DNA of 64,000 bases, from contig JAKAJV010000048.1 in the NCBI GenBank assembly GCA_021813585.1, forward strand, positions 1 through 64,000, given 5' to 3'. Shown piece by piece: positions 33,735 through 43,096 of the stretch. Both the position numbers and the translations under genes were made by a program. The notes under the pieces are model-generated. The model did not search any database and was not told the origin of the DNA. It saw nothing but the letters and a program-made list of their open reading frames with translations. Within the stretch, counting starts at the first letter, position 1. Every line of letters starts with the position of its first letter. This DNA is from Bacteroidota bacterium (lineage in GTDB: Bacteria; Bacteroidota; Ignavibacteria; Ignavibacteriales; Ignavibacteriaceae).

Positions 33735-34733
33735 TTAAAGACTAAGCTTAATAATTTTATCAATTAATTTTTCAAACGAAATGCCGACTGCTTTAGCCAT
33801 TTTAGGCACAAGGCTGGTCGAGGTCATTCCAGGTAGTGTATTTGCTTCCAGGCAGTAAGTTTTAAAATCGCTGCTCAGCCTGAAATCCATTCTTCCGTAA
33901 ACACTGCATCCCAGGGCGTTGAATGCCTTAACGGACTGAGACTGCAGCTCGTTCCCAATCCATTCCGGAATTTCTGCAGGGACAATATACTCGCTCATAC
34001 CCGTTGTATACTTGCATTCGTAATCGTAAACGCCGTGCTTCGGTTTAATTTCCAGCACCGGGAGAGCCTTATTATCCAGCACCGCAACCGTTACCTCGCG
34101 GCCGGCAATGTATTCTTCAATTAAAACTTTTACAGAATATTTTCTAGCCAGCTTTACAGCTTTAGCCAGCTGGTCTTCGGATTTGCAGATGGTCAATCCT
34201 ACAGTCGAACCCTGGTCATTCGGCTTAACTACGCAGGGGTACCCGAACCGGCTTTTAATTTTTTCATTTGCATCTTCAATCTTATCCGGTTTTAGCACCG
34301 CAACCCACCTGGGGGTATTTATTTCATAATGCTGGAATAAGATTTTGGACATGATCTTATCCATTGAAATGGAGCTTGCAAGAACGTTAGACCCGGTATA
34401 TTTTATTCCTCTCAGTTCAAGAAGAGATTGGATTGTTCCGTCTTCGCCCCACTTGCCGTGCAGAGCCAGGAAAGCAATATCGATATCATCGAACAGTTTT
34501 GAATTAATTGCTTTAACATAGTTAGAGTTGGAAATATCAGCATAATCATTGAGGGAAAAGAAATCTTCCGCTTTTTTCGGCTGGTTCAAACCGTATGCCG
34601 GATCAATCAGCCTGGTCTCGTACCCCAGTACATTTAATGCTTTATAAATAGATAGACCGGATGATTTCGATACCTCACGTTCCGGCGATGTGCCGCCCAA
34701 CAGCAAAGCTACTTTCGGTTTTAAAGTTCCCAA
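33735..34733 (-). CDS. ddl: D-alanine--D-alanine ligase
   Basis: ATP-grasp ligase making D-Ala-D-Ala for peptidoglycan. The 332 aa include KVALLLGGTSPEREVSKSSG near residue 6, LHGKWGEDGTIQSLLELRGIKYTGSN near 90, the ATP-grasp region CVVKPNDQGSTVGLT near 152, the omega loop VAVLDNKALPVLEI, and the metal site GRMDFRL ... CLEANTLPGMTSTSLVPKMA near 280-310. It is complete. Confidence 0.97.
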   Translation of the reverse strand: MGTLKPKVALLLGGTSPEREVSKSSGLSIYKALNVLGYETRLIDPAYGLNQPKKAEDFFSLNDYADISNSNYVKAINSKLFDDIDIAFLALHGKWGEDGTIQSLLELRGIKYTGSNVLASSISMDKIMSKILFQHYEINTPRWVAVLKPDKIEDANEKIKSRFGYPCVVKPNDQGSTVGLTICKSEDQLAKAVKLARKYSVKVLIEEYIAGREVTVAVLDNKALPVLEIKPKHGVYDYECKYTTGMSEYIVPAEIPEWIGNELQSQSVKAFNALGCSVYGRMDFRLSSDFKTYCLEANTLPGMTSTSLVPKMAKAVGISFEKLIDKIIKLSL

Positions 34734-34830
34734 TACTTTATATCTTTCTAAAATTTTTTCTATTAAGTATGTTTAAATTGAATTCGCTTAATGATTAAAC
34801 AGCAAGTGCAAAAGCTTTTTAAACTTTTAA

Positions 34831-35499
34831 TTAAAGAACGTTTCTCTCGTCAATATCCAAGCCGTAATTTTCTTTAGCAATGCTCAACAGCTCGTTTACT
34901 TTTTCTTTCGGAAGTTCTTTAGCGCCGCCCAGTAACTTTGCCGCAAAAAGAATTTGAGCGGTGTGCTCAAGCTTTTCCATTTTATTATAGGCGTCCTTCA
35001 GCGTCTTGCCTAGAGTAACCGCTCCGTGGTTCTGCAGCAAAAACGCCCATGCATAATCGATATATGGCTCCATACTAAGCGGCAGTTCATCTGTAGACGG
35101 TGTAGCGTATCTGCATAAGGGAACCTTTCCCAGAGTAAGTATTACTTCCGGAAAGTAGTTGCCTTCAAATCCCTTTCCTGCGCCTTCTGCCAGCGATGCA
35201 AATGCAGTTGCGTAAACCGGGTGGCAATGAACTACTGCATTCACTTCCGGCCTGTGCGAGTATGCGAACAGATGTATCTTGTACTCGGTAGAGACCTTTC
35301 CCCTTCCGCTTATAATTCTGCCTGAGGCATCAATCTCCAAAATGTCGTCTTCGGTAACATCACCTTTTCTTACGGCAGACCTGGTAATTAAAAAAGTGTT
35401 GTCCGGGGTAACGGCCGATATGTTCCCGTCATAAGCAGACACGAAGCCTTTCTCATATACCCGGCGGCAAATTTCAACTAACTGTTTTTTGCTCGACAT
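34831..35499 (-). CDS. Class II aldolase/adducin family protein
   Basis: Zinc-dependent class II aldolase of 222 aa, in the fuculose/rhamnulose-1-phosphate aldolase group. The metal-binding histidines appear in VVHCHPVYATAFA (near residue 92) and in LLQNHGAVTLG (near 156); YDGNISAVTP near 22 is the phosphate loop. Related enzymes cleave L-fuculose-1-P or L-rhamnulose-1-P to lactaldehyde and DHAP, sometimes inside microcompartments. It overlaps the upstream oxidoreductase gene by 22 bp. The substrate is inferred only. Confidence 0.9.
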   Translation of the reverse strand: MSSKKQLVEICRRVYEKGFVSAYDGNISAVTPDNTFLITRSAVRKGDVTEDDILEIDASGRIISGRGKVSTEYKIHLFAYSHRPEVNAVVHCHPVYATAFASLAEGAGKGFEGNYFPEVILTLGKVPLCRYATPSTDELPLSMEPYIDYAWAFLLQNHGAVTLGKTLKDAYNKMEKLEHTAQILFAAKLLGGAKELPKEKVNELLSIAKENYGLDIDERNVL

Positions 35500-36482
35500 T
35501 TGCTCTCCAGCTCTTCCATAATTTTCATATTCACGTAGCCGTCGTATCCGGTAACCAGAGGTGTTTCGTTCTTAAGGAATGACTTCTGTACCGACCTTAA
35601 AAGATTCAACTGATTGTTTCCTCTTTTTCTGAATGCCTTTCTTGCTTCCCCCTCAAACAGTATGGTAAGCCTGGAAGGTATATTCTTTGTCCCGATCAAA
35701 TGATCGATGCTAAGTGCGCCTTTGTATCCCAAAATCTCAATCCTGTTAAACGCTTTCTTATTGTTATATGAAACGTTAAAATAGCCGTAGCCGTTCTTTT
35801 GGAACTTAACTATTGCCGATGCAAAGTCGTCTACTTCGCCTTTATATATCAGGTCGTCAACAATGCCGTCGATAGAAACTATTTCACCGCCGAAGAACCT
35901 CAGCAGATCGATCATATGGGTGCCCAGGTCGCGCAGGGCGCCGCCGCCGCTAAGCTGCTTGTCGTATCTAAAATTACTGCCCGGCGCAAGATCGATATTA
36001 TAATTTAAATTGATTGATACCAGGCTGCCCAAAAGCTGCGCATCGATAAATTCCTTCGCCTTTATAATTAACGGATGAAACCTTAGCACATAGTTCACGG
36101 AAAATTGGACATTATTTTCCTTGCAGGCTTTAACCATTTCACCGGCTTGTTCAGAAGTAATAGCAAGTGGCTTTTCGCAATGGACGTGCTTGCCGGCTCT
36201 GGCAGCTTTAATTGCCTGTTCATAATGATGTGCATTTACACTTGATATATAGACCGCATCGATGTCGGAGCTTAAAAATTCATCGTAGTCGGTATACTTA
36301 AACGGCACACCGAACTTTTCCGAAATAAATTTTGCGCGCTGAGGATCGTGGCTGTATACCGAAGTAAGAGCGCTTCTCCTAAGCAGATGAAGAGTAGGTA
36401 TAAAAGAAAATTCGGCATACCTTCCGCAGCCGGCAACGCCCCACTTTAGTTTTCTAATTTCCGGTCTTTTAATCTCAATCAT
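35478..36482 (-). CDS. Gfo/Idh/MocA family oxidoreductase
   Basis: NAD(P)-dependent sugar oxidoreductase of 334 aa. The Rossmann N-terminus is KLKWGVAGCGRYAEFSFIPTLHLL; the family hallmark EKP is in HVHCEKPLAITSEQAG near residue 98, and GGGALRDLGTHMIDLLRFFGG near 180 carries the substrate-site D-x3-H. It probably oxidises a sugar, inositol or sugar derivative that feeds the class II aldolase translated from the overlapping gene. Confidence 0.92.
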   Translation of the reverse strand: MIEIKRPEIRKLKWGVAGCGRYAEFSFIPTLHLLRRSALTSVYSHDPQRAKFISEKFGVPFKYTDYDEFLSSDIDAVYISSVNAHHYEQAIKAARAGKHVHCEKPLAITSEQAGEMVKACKENNVQFSVNYVLRFHPLIIKAKEFIDAQLLGSLVSINLNYNIDLAPGSNFRYDKQLSGGGALRDLGTHMIDLLRFFGGEIVSIDGIVDDLIYKGEVDDFASAIVKFQKNGYGYFNVSYNNKKAFNRIEILGYKGALSIDHLIGTKNIPSRLTILFEGEARKAFRKRGNNQLNLLRSVQKSFLKNETPLVTGYDGYVNMKIMEELESKCRAKNS

Positions 36483-36560
36483 TAAAGCTTGCCATCATCT
36501 TTTTTTTTAGGTTGCAAAAATGCGCTCTGAAATTAAACTTAAACTGACTAACGGTTTTCA

Positions 36561-37529
36561 TCAGAATGAAATTACTTTCTTTGCCTTCAGCAAATCCATA
36601 AGCTTTTTAACCGGCAGAGAGTTCTGCATAATGTAAAAGTGAACGCCGGGGACATTGTTATTAAACAATTCCTCCACCTGCTTAGCCGCCCATTCCACGC
36701 CTATATCCAGCACCTGTTCCGGTTTGGCTGCATAAATTTCGTCGACAAATTCGGAAGGCAGGTTTATATAAAAATTCTTCGGAATATTAATGAGGTGAGC
36801 TTTATTTGTTAAAATTTTTAAACCCGGTATGACAGGGACGCTTATGCCCTCCTGTCTGCAAAGCTCAACATAATTAAGGTAAACCCGGTTGTCAAAAAAC
36901 ATTTGTGTCACTACGTAATCTGCGCCGGCATCAATTTTGGCTTTTACAAACTTTATGTCGGTCTGCAAGTTTGGCGCTTCAAAATGCTTTTCCGGGTATC
37001 CGCTTACCCCGATGCAGAAATTTGACGGCTTGGCGTCTAGCAGATTTTCTTCCAGGTATTTGCCGCTGTTCATAGCCGCAATCTGCTTTACAAGGTCTAC
37101 CGCGTATTTATTAACACTTTTACCTTCCGGAACAGGCTTCTGGTAGCCGTTATCATCGCCGCGTATAGCAAGCAGATTTTCAATCCCCAGGTAATTCAGC
37201 TCAATTAAAAAATCTTCGGTCTCTTCCCTGGTAAATCCATGTGTTAGAATGTGAGGCACGGCTTCAATATTATACTTGTTTTGGATGAGAGCGCATATAC
37301 CCAGGGTACCGGGCCTCTTTCTTTTTATCTTCTTCTGAATTCCCCTCGGCGTCTCTTCATATACAACTTCGGCGGAGTGGCTTGTAATATCTATAAACGG
37401 AGGATTGTATTTTACAATATCATCAATAACCGCAAGCAGACTTCTAATATCGCCCCCGCGCTTGGGAGGAATTAATTCGAAGCTTATCAAAGGTTCATTA
37501 GCGTTTCTTAAATGATCTATTACTTTCAT
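36561..37529 (-). CDS. metF: Methylenetetrahydrofolate reductase
   Basis: Flavoprotein reducing 5,10-methylene-THF to 5-methyl-THF for methionine synthesis. The 322-aa protein starts with the characteristic ISFELIPPKRGGDIRSLL; ITSHSAEV, GICALIQNKY (in place of the usual HLTC region), NLLAIRGDD near residue 118, and VTQMFFDNRVYLNYVELCRQEGISVPVIPGLKIL near 205 are all family segments. It is slightly longer than the E. coli enzyme (296 aa). An approximately 130-bp palindromic element lies upstream of its start. Confidence 0.93.
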   Translation of the reverse strand: MKVIDHLRNANEPLISFELIPPKRGGDIRSLLAVIDDIVKYNPPFIDITSHSAEVVYEETPRGIQKKIKRKRPGTLGICALIQNKYNIEAVPHILTHGFTREETEDFLIELNYLGIENLLAIRGDDNGYQKPVPEGKSVNKYAVDLVKQIAAMNSGKYLEENLLDAKPSNFCIGVSGYPEKHFEAPNLQTDIKFVKAKIDAGADYVVTQMFFDNRVYLNYVELCRQEGISVPVIPGLKILTNKAHLINIPKNFYINLPSEFVDEIYAAKPEQVLDIGVEWAAKQVEELFNNNVPGVHFYIMQNSLPVKKLMDLLKAKKVISF

Positions 37530-37598
37530 ACCATTACTTATATATTTGAACTTCCAAATTTAACATAATAAGAATAAAACTACATACAAGGGGAAATA

Positions 37599-37747
37599 TT
37601 AATTTACACACCTTACGCAAACATTAATCATTGGAGTACTGGAATGTTGGAATAATGTCCGAAGGACTCCTTTGGAGGAGTAAATTGGTCAATTCCATTA
37701 CTCCGACACTCCATTACTCCAGGGGTTGCGTAAGGTGTCTTAATTTA
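37599..37747. mobile_element. MITE-like palindromic element with 8-bp direct flanking repeats (copy A)
   Basis: A 133-bp element at 37607-37739. The ends are CACACCTTACGCAA on the left and TTGCGTAAGGTGTC on the right, a 14-bp terminal inverted repeat with one mismatch. The interior is a long imperfect palindrome built of TGGAGTA/TACTCCA units. Both sides carry TTAATTTA (37599-37606 and 37740-37747), a possible target-site duplication. There is no coding capacity. Related ends occur near 100-115, 49985-50104 and 54934-55044. Confidence 0.75.
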
Positions 37748-37835
37748 TTAACTCTTCTCCGGTTGGATAAGGAAGGAAGCGTAATATTAGTGTACCTAAA
37801 TAACGCTGCAAAAAATAGCCGCTCCGGCTCTGCAA

Positions 37836-40286
37836 TTATCTATGGATTGTAAGCAGCTTGTTCTTACTGCTCTCAATTGAATTCGTGCCGGTTCTTATAG
37901 TCAGATACTTTCCGTTCAGCCACATATTCGTCATATCTTTATAATGCTTGCTCATAACATTGCCGGACTCACCGGTAGCTAAAATTAATTTCATCTGGTC
38001 TGGTTTTGAAAAGTCGTAAATATACCTCATTACAGGTCCCAGGTTATTTTCAAACTCGCCGTGCCTAAACCGCGGAAACTTATCAAGGCCGATAGTAAAA
38101 GGATATTCTGTGTTGAATATTGTCGTGCCGTCCCCGCCAATCTCATAAGGACCAATATCAATCACTTTATCAAGAAGGGATGATACACCGCTGAAGGCAT
38201 GCTTAAAAACAACATAGTGAAGATTGCCCCACTGCCAGCCGGCGGGATCTTTTCCCAATTTCTTTTCCAGTTCGGTTAAAGCATCGTCCATGCTTTTTCT
38301 AATTACTTCATCCCGGTTTTCAATCCGGTAAGTTGACGGATCATCCCACCAGTAGCTGTCAGGGCTGTCCATCAACTGCATAATGGTTCTTAACGGTATA
38401 TTCTGAACAAAAACGTATTCATCATACAATTCTTTCCCCATCTTTGTAAGGAATACATTTTCCAGCAATTTTTTAAGGAAGACTTCGTATATTGCCGGAG
38501 TTTGAGCATACTGGTCCATCTTAAAATCCCACTTGCTTAAAAGATTTAGAGCGGTATTTAAATTTGAATCGGTGACCTTAACATTTTTAAAAGCATCTAA
38601 AATATAAGCCGTCATCTTACGGGCATAAGGCGAAACAAAATCCGTCTGGTAGCTCATAAAGTCTTTAACCGATTGCTTTGGCTTTGATGTAAGCAGTTCG
38701 GTAATCCGTTCGATTCTAGAGGAAGGCTCCCACATATTGCTGATGTAATATTTAAAATCCTTTACCGTTTTATTGTTGGCGGAAGCAATATAATTTTCCG
38801 GCGGATTAAACAGCATAGGAAGCTGGCTTTGCGGAACGAATCCCTGCCAATCATTCCGGCTGTCCGTTCCGTCATAAATAAACGACGGCGCATTGGATTG
38901 CCTGATGGGAAGCTTTGCGCCGAAAAGATAGCCTATGTTCCCGTACTTATCTGCATATACAAAGTTTTGACCCGGTACCGCATAGGTTGACAAAGCGCTC
39001 TTAAATTCGTTCCAGTTTTTTGCTTTGTCAATATTATAAAAAGTCAGCAGTTCCTCGCTTACAGTATTGCCCAGCCAGTGCATGCTTACCGGTGCGGTGC
39101 TTGAATGCTTCCCCGGGAAAAGCATGGAGTAAGTATGGATGCCGGAAACAATCGGTCCGTGGCCGGTAATTTTAATCTGGTAGGCTACGCTCGAGGAATC
39201 CTTAACCTTAATCGTGTCATTAATTATCCTCAGATTATTCCACTGACCGTTATAAAAATATTTAGTGCCTGTCGAATCAAGCTTCTCAAGGTAAAAATCG
39301 GCATCGTCTTCCATTATGTTGGTAAGCGCCCAAGCTATATTTTTATTCTTTCCTATAACCACAACCGGCGCGCCGGGCAATGTAAAGCCGGCAACATCCA
39401 TATCGCGGGTCTTAATTACCGCCGCGTACCACTTGCCCGGGGCGCTGTATCCTAGGTGGGTGTCGTTAGCTATTATCGGCATGCCGGAAGCAGAAAGGTT
39501 ATCATTTACCACCCAGTTGTTGGAACCGATATGAGTTCCCTTCCATCCCATAAACTTTCTGAATGCCTTATCGGTATTCATAAAGTTCATGCTTATCTTC
39601 GGAAGATTTTTTATATCCGGCGGTATTATGTCCGGTGCGTTTTCGGGATACTGGGGAATGATATCCTTCACCTTATCAATACCGAATTTCTGAATTATGT
39701 CCATATAGGCAAAATCCACCCACCAGCTTATATTCAGTTCCCAGGCCATCATCCTATCTACAACCAGGCAGTCCAGTGGAGTCCATTTTGCAGGATCGTA
39801 ATTTAAAACATCGAACTCCACCGGGTAATTCCCTTTCGATTTTTTAATGAACAGATTAACTCCGTTCGAATAGGCTTTCAGTAAGTTTAATTCTACAGGG
39901 TCAAGCCGGTCAAGCATTTTCCGCGCAGTTCTTTCAATTCCAATCGTCCTGAACATCAAATCGAAAGGGATAGTTTCCGTTCCCAGAATCTCGCTTAGCT
40001 TTCCTTCGCCTGCCCGCCTTATCAAATCCATTGTGAACAACCTGTCCTGCGCGTGAGCATAGCCTAGAGCAAAAGCCGCATCGTCGTCCGTCTCAGCAAT
40101 AATATACGGAACAGCCATACTGTCGCGGTAAATTTTTATTGTATTAGAAATTTCATCCGACTGCAATTCTCCGGAGTATTCGGGAAGCGTTGACCTCAAC
40201 ATTTTATAGAAGATAAATCCCCCAGCCGCACTTACTATTATAACTGAAGAAATAATGCCTATCGGAATTTTAAGCCACTTTTTCAT
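37836..40286 (-). CDS. Penicillin acylase family protein (Ntn hydrolase)
   Basis: N-terminal-nucleophile amidase precursor of about 816 aa from the ATG at 40286 (the track ORF begins 14 codons earlier, before the natural MKKWLKIP signal anchor). A signal anchor covers residues 4-25. The alpha-chain part contains YIIAETDDDAAFALGYAHAQDRLFTMDLIRR; the beta chain starts at Ser of GSNNWVVNDNL, the self-cleavage site and catalytic nucleophile; the conserved NDTHLGYSAP and ENYIASANNK also fit. It cleaves amide bonds in the periplasm; natural substrates may be acyl-homoserine lactones or other N-acyl compounds. Confidence 0.93.
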   Translation of the reverse strand: MKKWLKIPIGIISSVIIVSAAGGFIFYKMLRSTLPEYSGELQSDEISNTIKIYRDSMAVPYIIAETDDDAAFALGYAHAQDRLFTMDLIRRAGEGKLSEILGTETIPFDLMFRTIGIERTARKMLDRLDPVELNLLKAYSNGVNLFIKKSKGNYPVEFDVLNYDPAKWTPLDCLVVDRMMAWELNISWWVDFAYMDIIQKFGIDKVKDIIPQYPENAPDIIPPDIKNLPKISMNFMNTDKAFRKFMGWKGTHIGSNNWVVNDNLSASGMPIIANDTHLGYSAPGKWYAAVIKTRDMDVAGFTLPGAPVVVIGKNKNIAWALTNIMEDDADFYLEKLDSTGTKYFYNGQWNNLRIINDTIKVKDSSSVAYQIKITGHGPIVSGIHTYSMLFPGKHSSTAPVSMHWLGNTVSEELLTFYNIDKAKNWNEFKSALSTYAVPGQNFVYADKYGNIGYLFGAKLPIRQSNAPSFIYDGTDSRNDWQGFVPQSQLPMLFNPPENYIASANNKTVKDFKYYISNMWEPSSRIERITELLTSKPKQSVKDFMSYQTDFVSPYARKMTAYILDAFKNVKVTDSNLNTALNLLSKWDFKMDQYAQTPAIYEVFLKKLLENVFLTKMGKELYDEYVFVQNIPLRTIMQLMDSPDSYWWDDPSTYRIENRDEVIRKSMDDALTELEKKLGKDPAGWQWGNLHYVVFKHAFSGVSSLLDKVIDIGPYEIGGDGTTIFNTEYPFTIGLDKFPRFRHGEFENNLGPVMRYIYDFSKPDQMKLILATGESGNVMSKHYKDMTNMWLNGKYLTIRTGTNSIESSKNKLLTIHR

Positions 40287-40386
40287 AGCGTCGAATATCT
40301 TTTTTTCAAATATAAAAATAATAAGCAACTTTTATTGAGCGCTACCCGAATTTTTACCTTGGTATTACATTATTTGTAACTTTTAT

Positions 40387-40394
40387 TATATTTG
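40387..40394 (+). promoter_or_regulatory. Bacteroidota-type -7 promoter element before ychF
   Basis: TATATTTG fits TAnnTTTG, the -7 element of Bacteroidota promoters. It lies 29 bp before the ychF ATG, and the Shine-Dalgarno GGGGAGGAG at 40412-40420 follows. A -33 TTTG at the correct distance was not seen. Confidence 0.45.
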
Positions 40395-40422
40395 CATCAA
40401 TAAAACCATCCGGGGAGGAGTT

Positions 40423-41505
40423 ATGCAAATTGGAATTGTAGGTCTGCCGTTTTCCGGCAAGTCAACTTTGTTTCAAACAATAACCAAAGCTCATCTTGAT
40501 CAGTCGCAGCTTGTAAAAGCAGAGTCTCACCATGCGGTAATAAAAGTACCGGACAGCCGACTGGAAAAATTATCCGGTGTATTCAACCCTAAAAAAACTA
40601 CGTTTGCCGCTATAGAATTTGTGGATGTAATCGGGCTTCAAAAAGGCGATTCCGGCTCTTCGCAGTTCACATCAAACTTTTTAGGAAATGTGAAGACTAA
40701 CGATGCCTTAATACAGGTAGTGCGCCTGTTCAATAATGAACTGGTTCCCCATCCCCTGGGCGGAATAGATTTAATGAGGGACATCGAAATTTTTGAAACT
40801 GAATTTATACTTTCGGACCTGGCAATTGTTGAAAAGCGCGTAGATAACTTAAAGAAGCAAATTCTTAAAACGCAGGACGACGCTTTAAAGCGCGAGTTGT
40901 CCGTTCTTCAGAAATGCGGTGAAATACTTCAGGCTGAAAAACCGCTGCGCGACTCTGACCTTACACCGGATGACTTGCACATCTTAAAAACCTACCAGCT
41001 GCTTACCGCTAAGCCGATGCTGATTGCTCTTAACCTGGATGAGTCGCAGGCCGAAGGGACGGAAAAATATTTCGATATTCTCGTGAAGAAAAAAATCGGG
41101 AAGAATACCAAAGCTATTACTTTCTTCGGGCAGATTGAGTTTGAAATGTCCGAGCTGGAAAGCGCCGACGCGGAAATTTTTATGAACGAATACGGGATAA
41201 AAGAATCGGCTTTGAAAAGCATTATACGCGAAGCATATAATTTGCTGGGGCTGCAGTCGTTCTTTACCGTAGGTGAAGATGAATGCCGCGCCTGGACGAT
41301 ACGCAAAGGAATGACTGCACAGGAAGCTGCCGGAGTAATACACTCCGATTTCTACAATAAATTCATTCGCGCCGAAGTTGTTCATTACGATGATTTTATT
41401 CATCACGGATCATTTGCGCAGGCTAAAGAACACGGCGCCTGGCGCCTGGAAGGAAAGGAATACATCGTAAAGGACGGAGATATTATTTCCGTAAGGCATA
41501 ACTGA
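40423..41505 (+). CDS. ychF: Redox-regulated ATPase YchF (Obg-like)
   Basis: Ribosome-associated P-loop ATPase/GTPase of 360 aa, OLA1/YchF family. Walker A is GLPFSGKSTLF near residue 7, FVDVIGLQKGDSGSSQFTSNFL near 64 is the switch II region, ALNLDESQ near 207 takes the place of the NKxD specificity motif, and the C-terminal TGS domain is seen in FFTVGEDECRAWTIRKGMTAQEAAGVIHSDFYNKFIRAEVV. A strong Shine-Dalgarno and a Bacteroidota-like promoter precede it. Confidence 0.95.
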   Translation: MQIGIVGLPFSGKSTLFQTITKAHLDQSQLVKAESHHAVIKVPDSRLEKLSGVFNPKKTTFAAIEFVDVIGLQKGDSGSSQFTSNFLGNVKTNDALIQVVRLFNNELVPHPLGGIDLMRDIEIFETEFILSDLAIVEKRVDNLKKQILKTQDDALKRELSVLQKCGEILQAEKPLRDSDLTPDDLHILKTYQLLTAKPMLIALNLDESQAEGTEKYFDILVKKKIGKNTKAITFFGQIEFEMSELESADAEIFMNEYGIKESALKSIIREAYNLLGLQSFFTVGEDECRAWTIRKGMTAQEAAGVIHSDFYNKFIRAEVVHYDDFIHHGSFAQAKEHGAWRLEGKEYIVKDGDIISVRHN

Positions 41506-41530
41506 ATAGACCCTTCCGATATACTTGTTG

Positions 41531-42340
41531 TCAGCGGGAATTATAATACTTCATTGCCTCTGGCAGCTCTTTCTTTATATCGTCAATCCTTGTTTGGTCT
41601 GACGGATGATCGCTTAAGAATTCTGGGGGCGCCTGCCCGGTCTGTGCACTCATCATTCTCTGCCAGAAAGACAACGCTTCGTTAGGATTATATCCGGCCA
41701 TTGCCATAAAGATTAACCCCAGGTGGTCGGCTTCGCTTTCCTGCAGCCTGCTGTAAGGAAGTAAAATTCCTACCTGGCTGCCAATTCCGAATGCGGCCAT
41801 AAAGAGATTCTGCGTAAGAGCAGGCTTGTCTTTTAATGCTTGCGACAACGCCGCACCGCCAAGCTGGGTAACAAGCGCCTGGCTCATCCTTTCGTTTCCG
41901 TGCTTTGCAACCGCATGAGCTATTTCATGACCAAGAACAACCGCCAGCCCGGCTTCTGTCCCGGTAATCGGCAGTATGCCGGTGTAAACAACAACCTTGC
42001 CGCCAGGCATGCACCAGGCGTTCGCTTCTTTGCTTTCAATTAAATGAAATTCCCAGTTGTAGCCTTGCAATTGGCTGGAAAGATTATGCTGGGCAAAATA
42101 TTTTTCAACTGCGCCGGCAATCTTTCCGCCTACCTTTTTTACCAGCGCAATTTCCTGCTGGTTGGTGCTTTCCTTGTTAGACTTGAGGAACTGATCGTAC
42201 TGCTGAAAGCTCATAGACAGCATCTCGTTGTCGGGTATTAAATCCAGCTGGCTCCTTCCGGTAATAGGTACCGTACTGCATGAATAAAAAATTACCGGCG
42301 CAAATAACAAAACAAATATGACTGACAATTTATTTTTCAT
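41531..42340 (-). CDS. M48 family zinc metalloprotease, probable lipoprotein
   Basis: Periplasmic Zn-protease of the BepA/LoiP type. From ATG 42340 the protein is 269 aa with a lipoprotein signal ending FYSC near residue 19. The earlier track start (42454) lies in a repeat and gives a non-natural RVRVGERVRVRLR lead. The catalytic motif HEIAHAVAKHGNERMSQ (HExxH) and the third ligand region LQESEADHLGLIFMAMAGYNP are intact, and the C-terminus has the typical DHPSDQTRIDDI. It probably acts in outer-membrane protein quality control. Confidence 0.92.
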   Translation of the reverse strand: MKNKLSVIFVLLFAPVIFYSCSTVPITGRSQLDLIPDNEMLSMSFQQYDQFLKSNKESTNQQEIALVKKVGGKIAGAVEKYFAQHNLSSQLQGYNWEFHLIESKEANAWCMPGGKVVVYTGILPITGTEAGLAVVLGHEIAHAVAKHGNERMSQALVTQLGGAALSQALKDKPALTQNLFMAAFGIGSQVGILLPYSRLQESEADHLGLIFMAMAGYNPNEALSFWQRMMSAQTGQAPPEFLSDHPSDQTRIDDIKKELPEAMKYYNSR

Positions 42341-42404
42341 AAGCATTTCATAAAAATTAATATTTAACCCTCTGCATCTTAAAAATAAAACCCCAAATTT
42401 CCTT

Positions 42405-42500
42405 AATCTTACTCTTACTCTTTCTCCTACTCTTACTCTTTTTACAAGCATCATGTTAACAAAAGAAGATCAAAGTAAGAGTAAGATAAAGAACAAAGGT
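42405..42500. repeat. Inverted repeat built of CTTACTC units (copy 1)
   Basis: TAATCTTACTCTTACTCTTT on the left and AAAGTAAGAGTAAGATAAAG on the right enclose about 40 bp. It shares the same motif with 62336-62411, where the arms are perfect. The repeat overlaps the spurious 5' extension of the M48 ORF and lies between it and the DUF2269 gene. Confidence 0.7.
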
Positions 42501-42522
42501 GAATAATTTTATTTCCCAAAAC

Positions 42523-42984
42523 TTATTGCGGCTTAAGTACCATAAGGATAACCGCAATATAAGGCGCAAGCGTTGCAACCGAGCCCCAGATATCCCACTT
42601 GCGCGATAGCTTATTATATTCTTCCCATCTGAATTTTTCTTCGCTGCTTGCAAGTGCATAAATCTTTTTCTGAACAGGAACCACCTGAGCCATAAAAGCA
42701 TAAGAAGAAATAATCAGTAAAATTATCGACCAGAGAATCCACGGTGTTTCTATAAGCGAATAGTTCCCCTGCATAGCGGTGCCCAGACCGAAAATGATTA
42801 GGAACGTAACGGCAGGCATTGTAAAGAGTCTGTCCGCTTTAATTATATTCTTAAATGTATCCAAAATTTTCAACCGGTCTTTGGTTTTTTCCGCCTGTAT
42901 TTTCCAGAACGCGCCGATAGTAATATTTCCGAGAAAAATTATTACTGCTACCACATGAAGAAGCTTCCAAACATTGTAAATCAT
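42523..42984 (-). CDS. DUF2269 family integral membrane protein
   Basis: Membrane protein of 153 aa with four helices (YNVWKLLHVVAVIIFLGNITIGAFW; LFTMPAVTFLIIFGLGTAM; WILWSIILLIISSYAFMA; WGSVATLAPYIAVILMVL). The first helix with its LLH-x2-AVI-FLGN pattern and the DRLFTMPA/T motif are typical of DUF2269. The function is unknown; a conserved His in helix 1 hints at haem or metal binding. The 81-aa track ORF in another frame at 42456-42701 is a shadow. Confidence 0.85.
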   Translation of the reverse strand: MIYNVWKLLHVVAVIIFLGNITIGAFWKIQAEKTKDRLKILDTFKNIIKADRLFTMPAVTFLIIFGLGTAMQGNYSLIETPWILWSIILLIISSYAFMAQVVPVQKKIYALASSEEKFRWEEYNKLSRKWDIWGSVATLAPYIAVILMVLKPQ

Positions 42985-43096
42985 TTCGGTTTCCTATTGC
43001 TTTAGATGGTTAAATTGTAAGCTCTTAAATTTAAAATGGGATTAAATAAAATCAAAATCTTTAATTGAAAATTTTCTTTGCTTCTTTCACTGAAAT

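Noticed and set aside
42341-42454. 5' extension of the M48 protease ORF
   Set aside because: Translates as VKRVRVGERVRVRLR, a product of the CTTACTC repeat; the lipoprotein signal begins at 42340.
42456-42701. 81-aa minus-strand ORF
   Set aside because: Overlaps the DUF2269 gene in another frame; the DUF2269 frame has clean membrane helices and a family pattern, this one does not.
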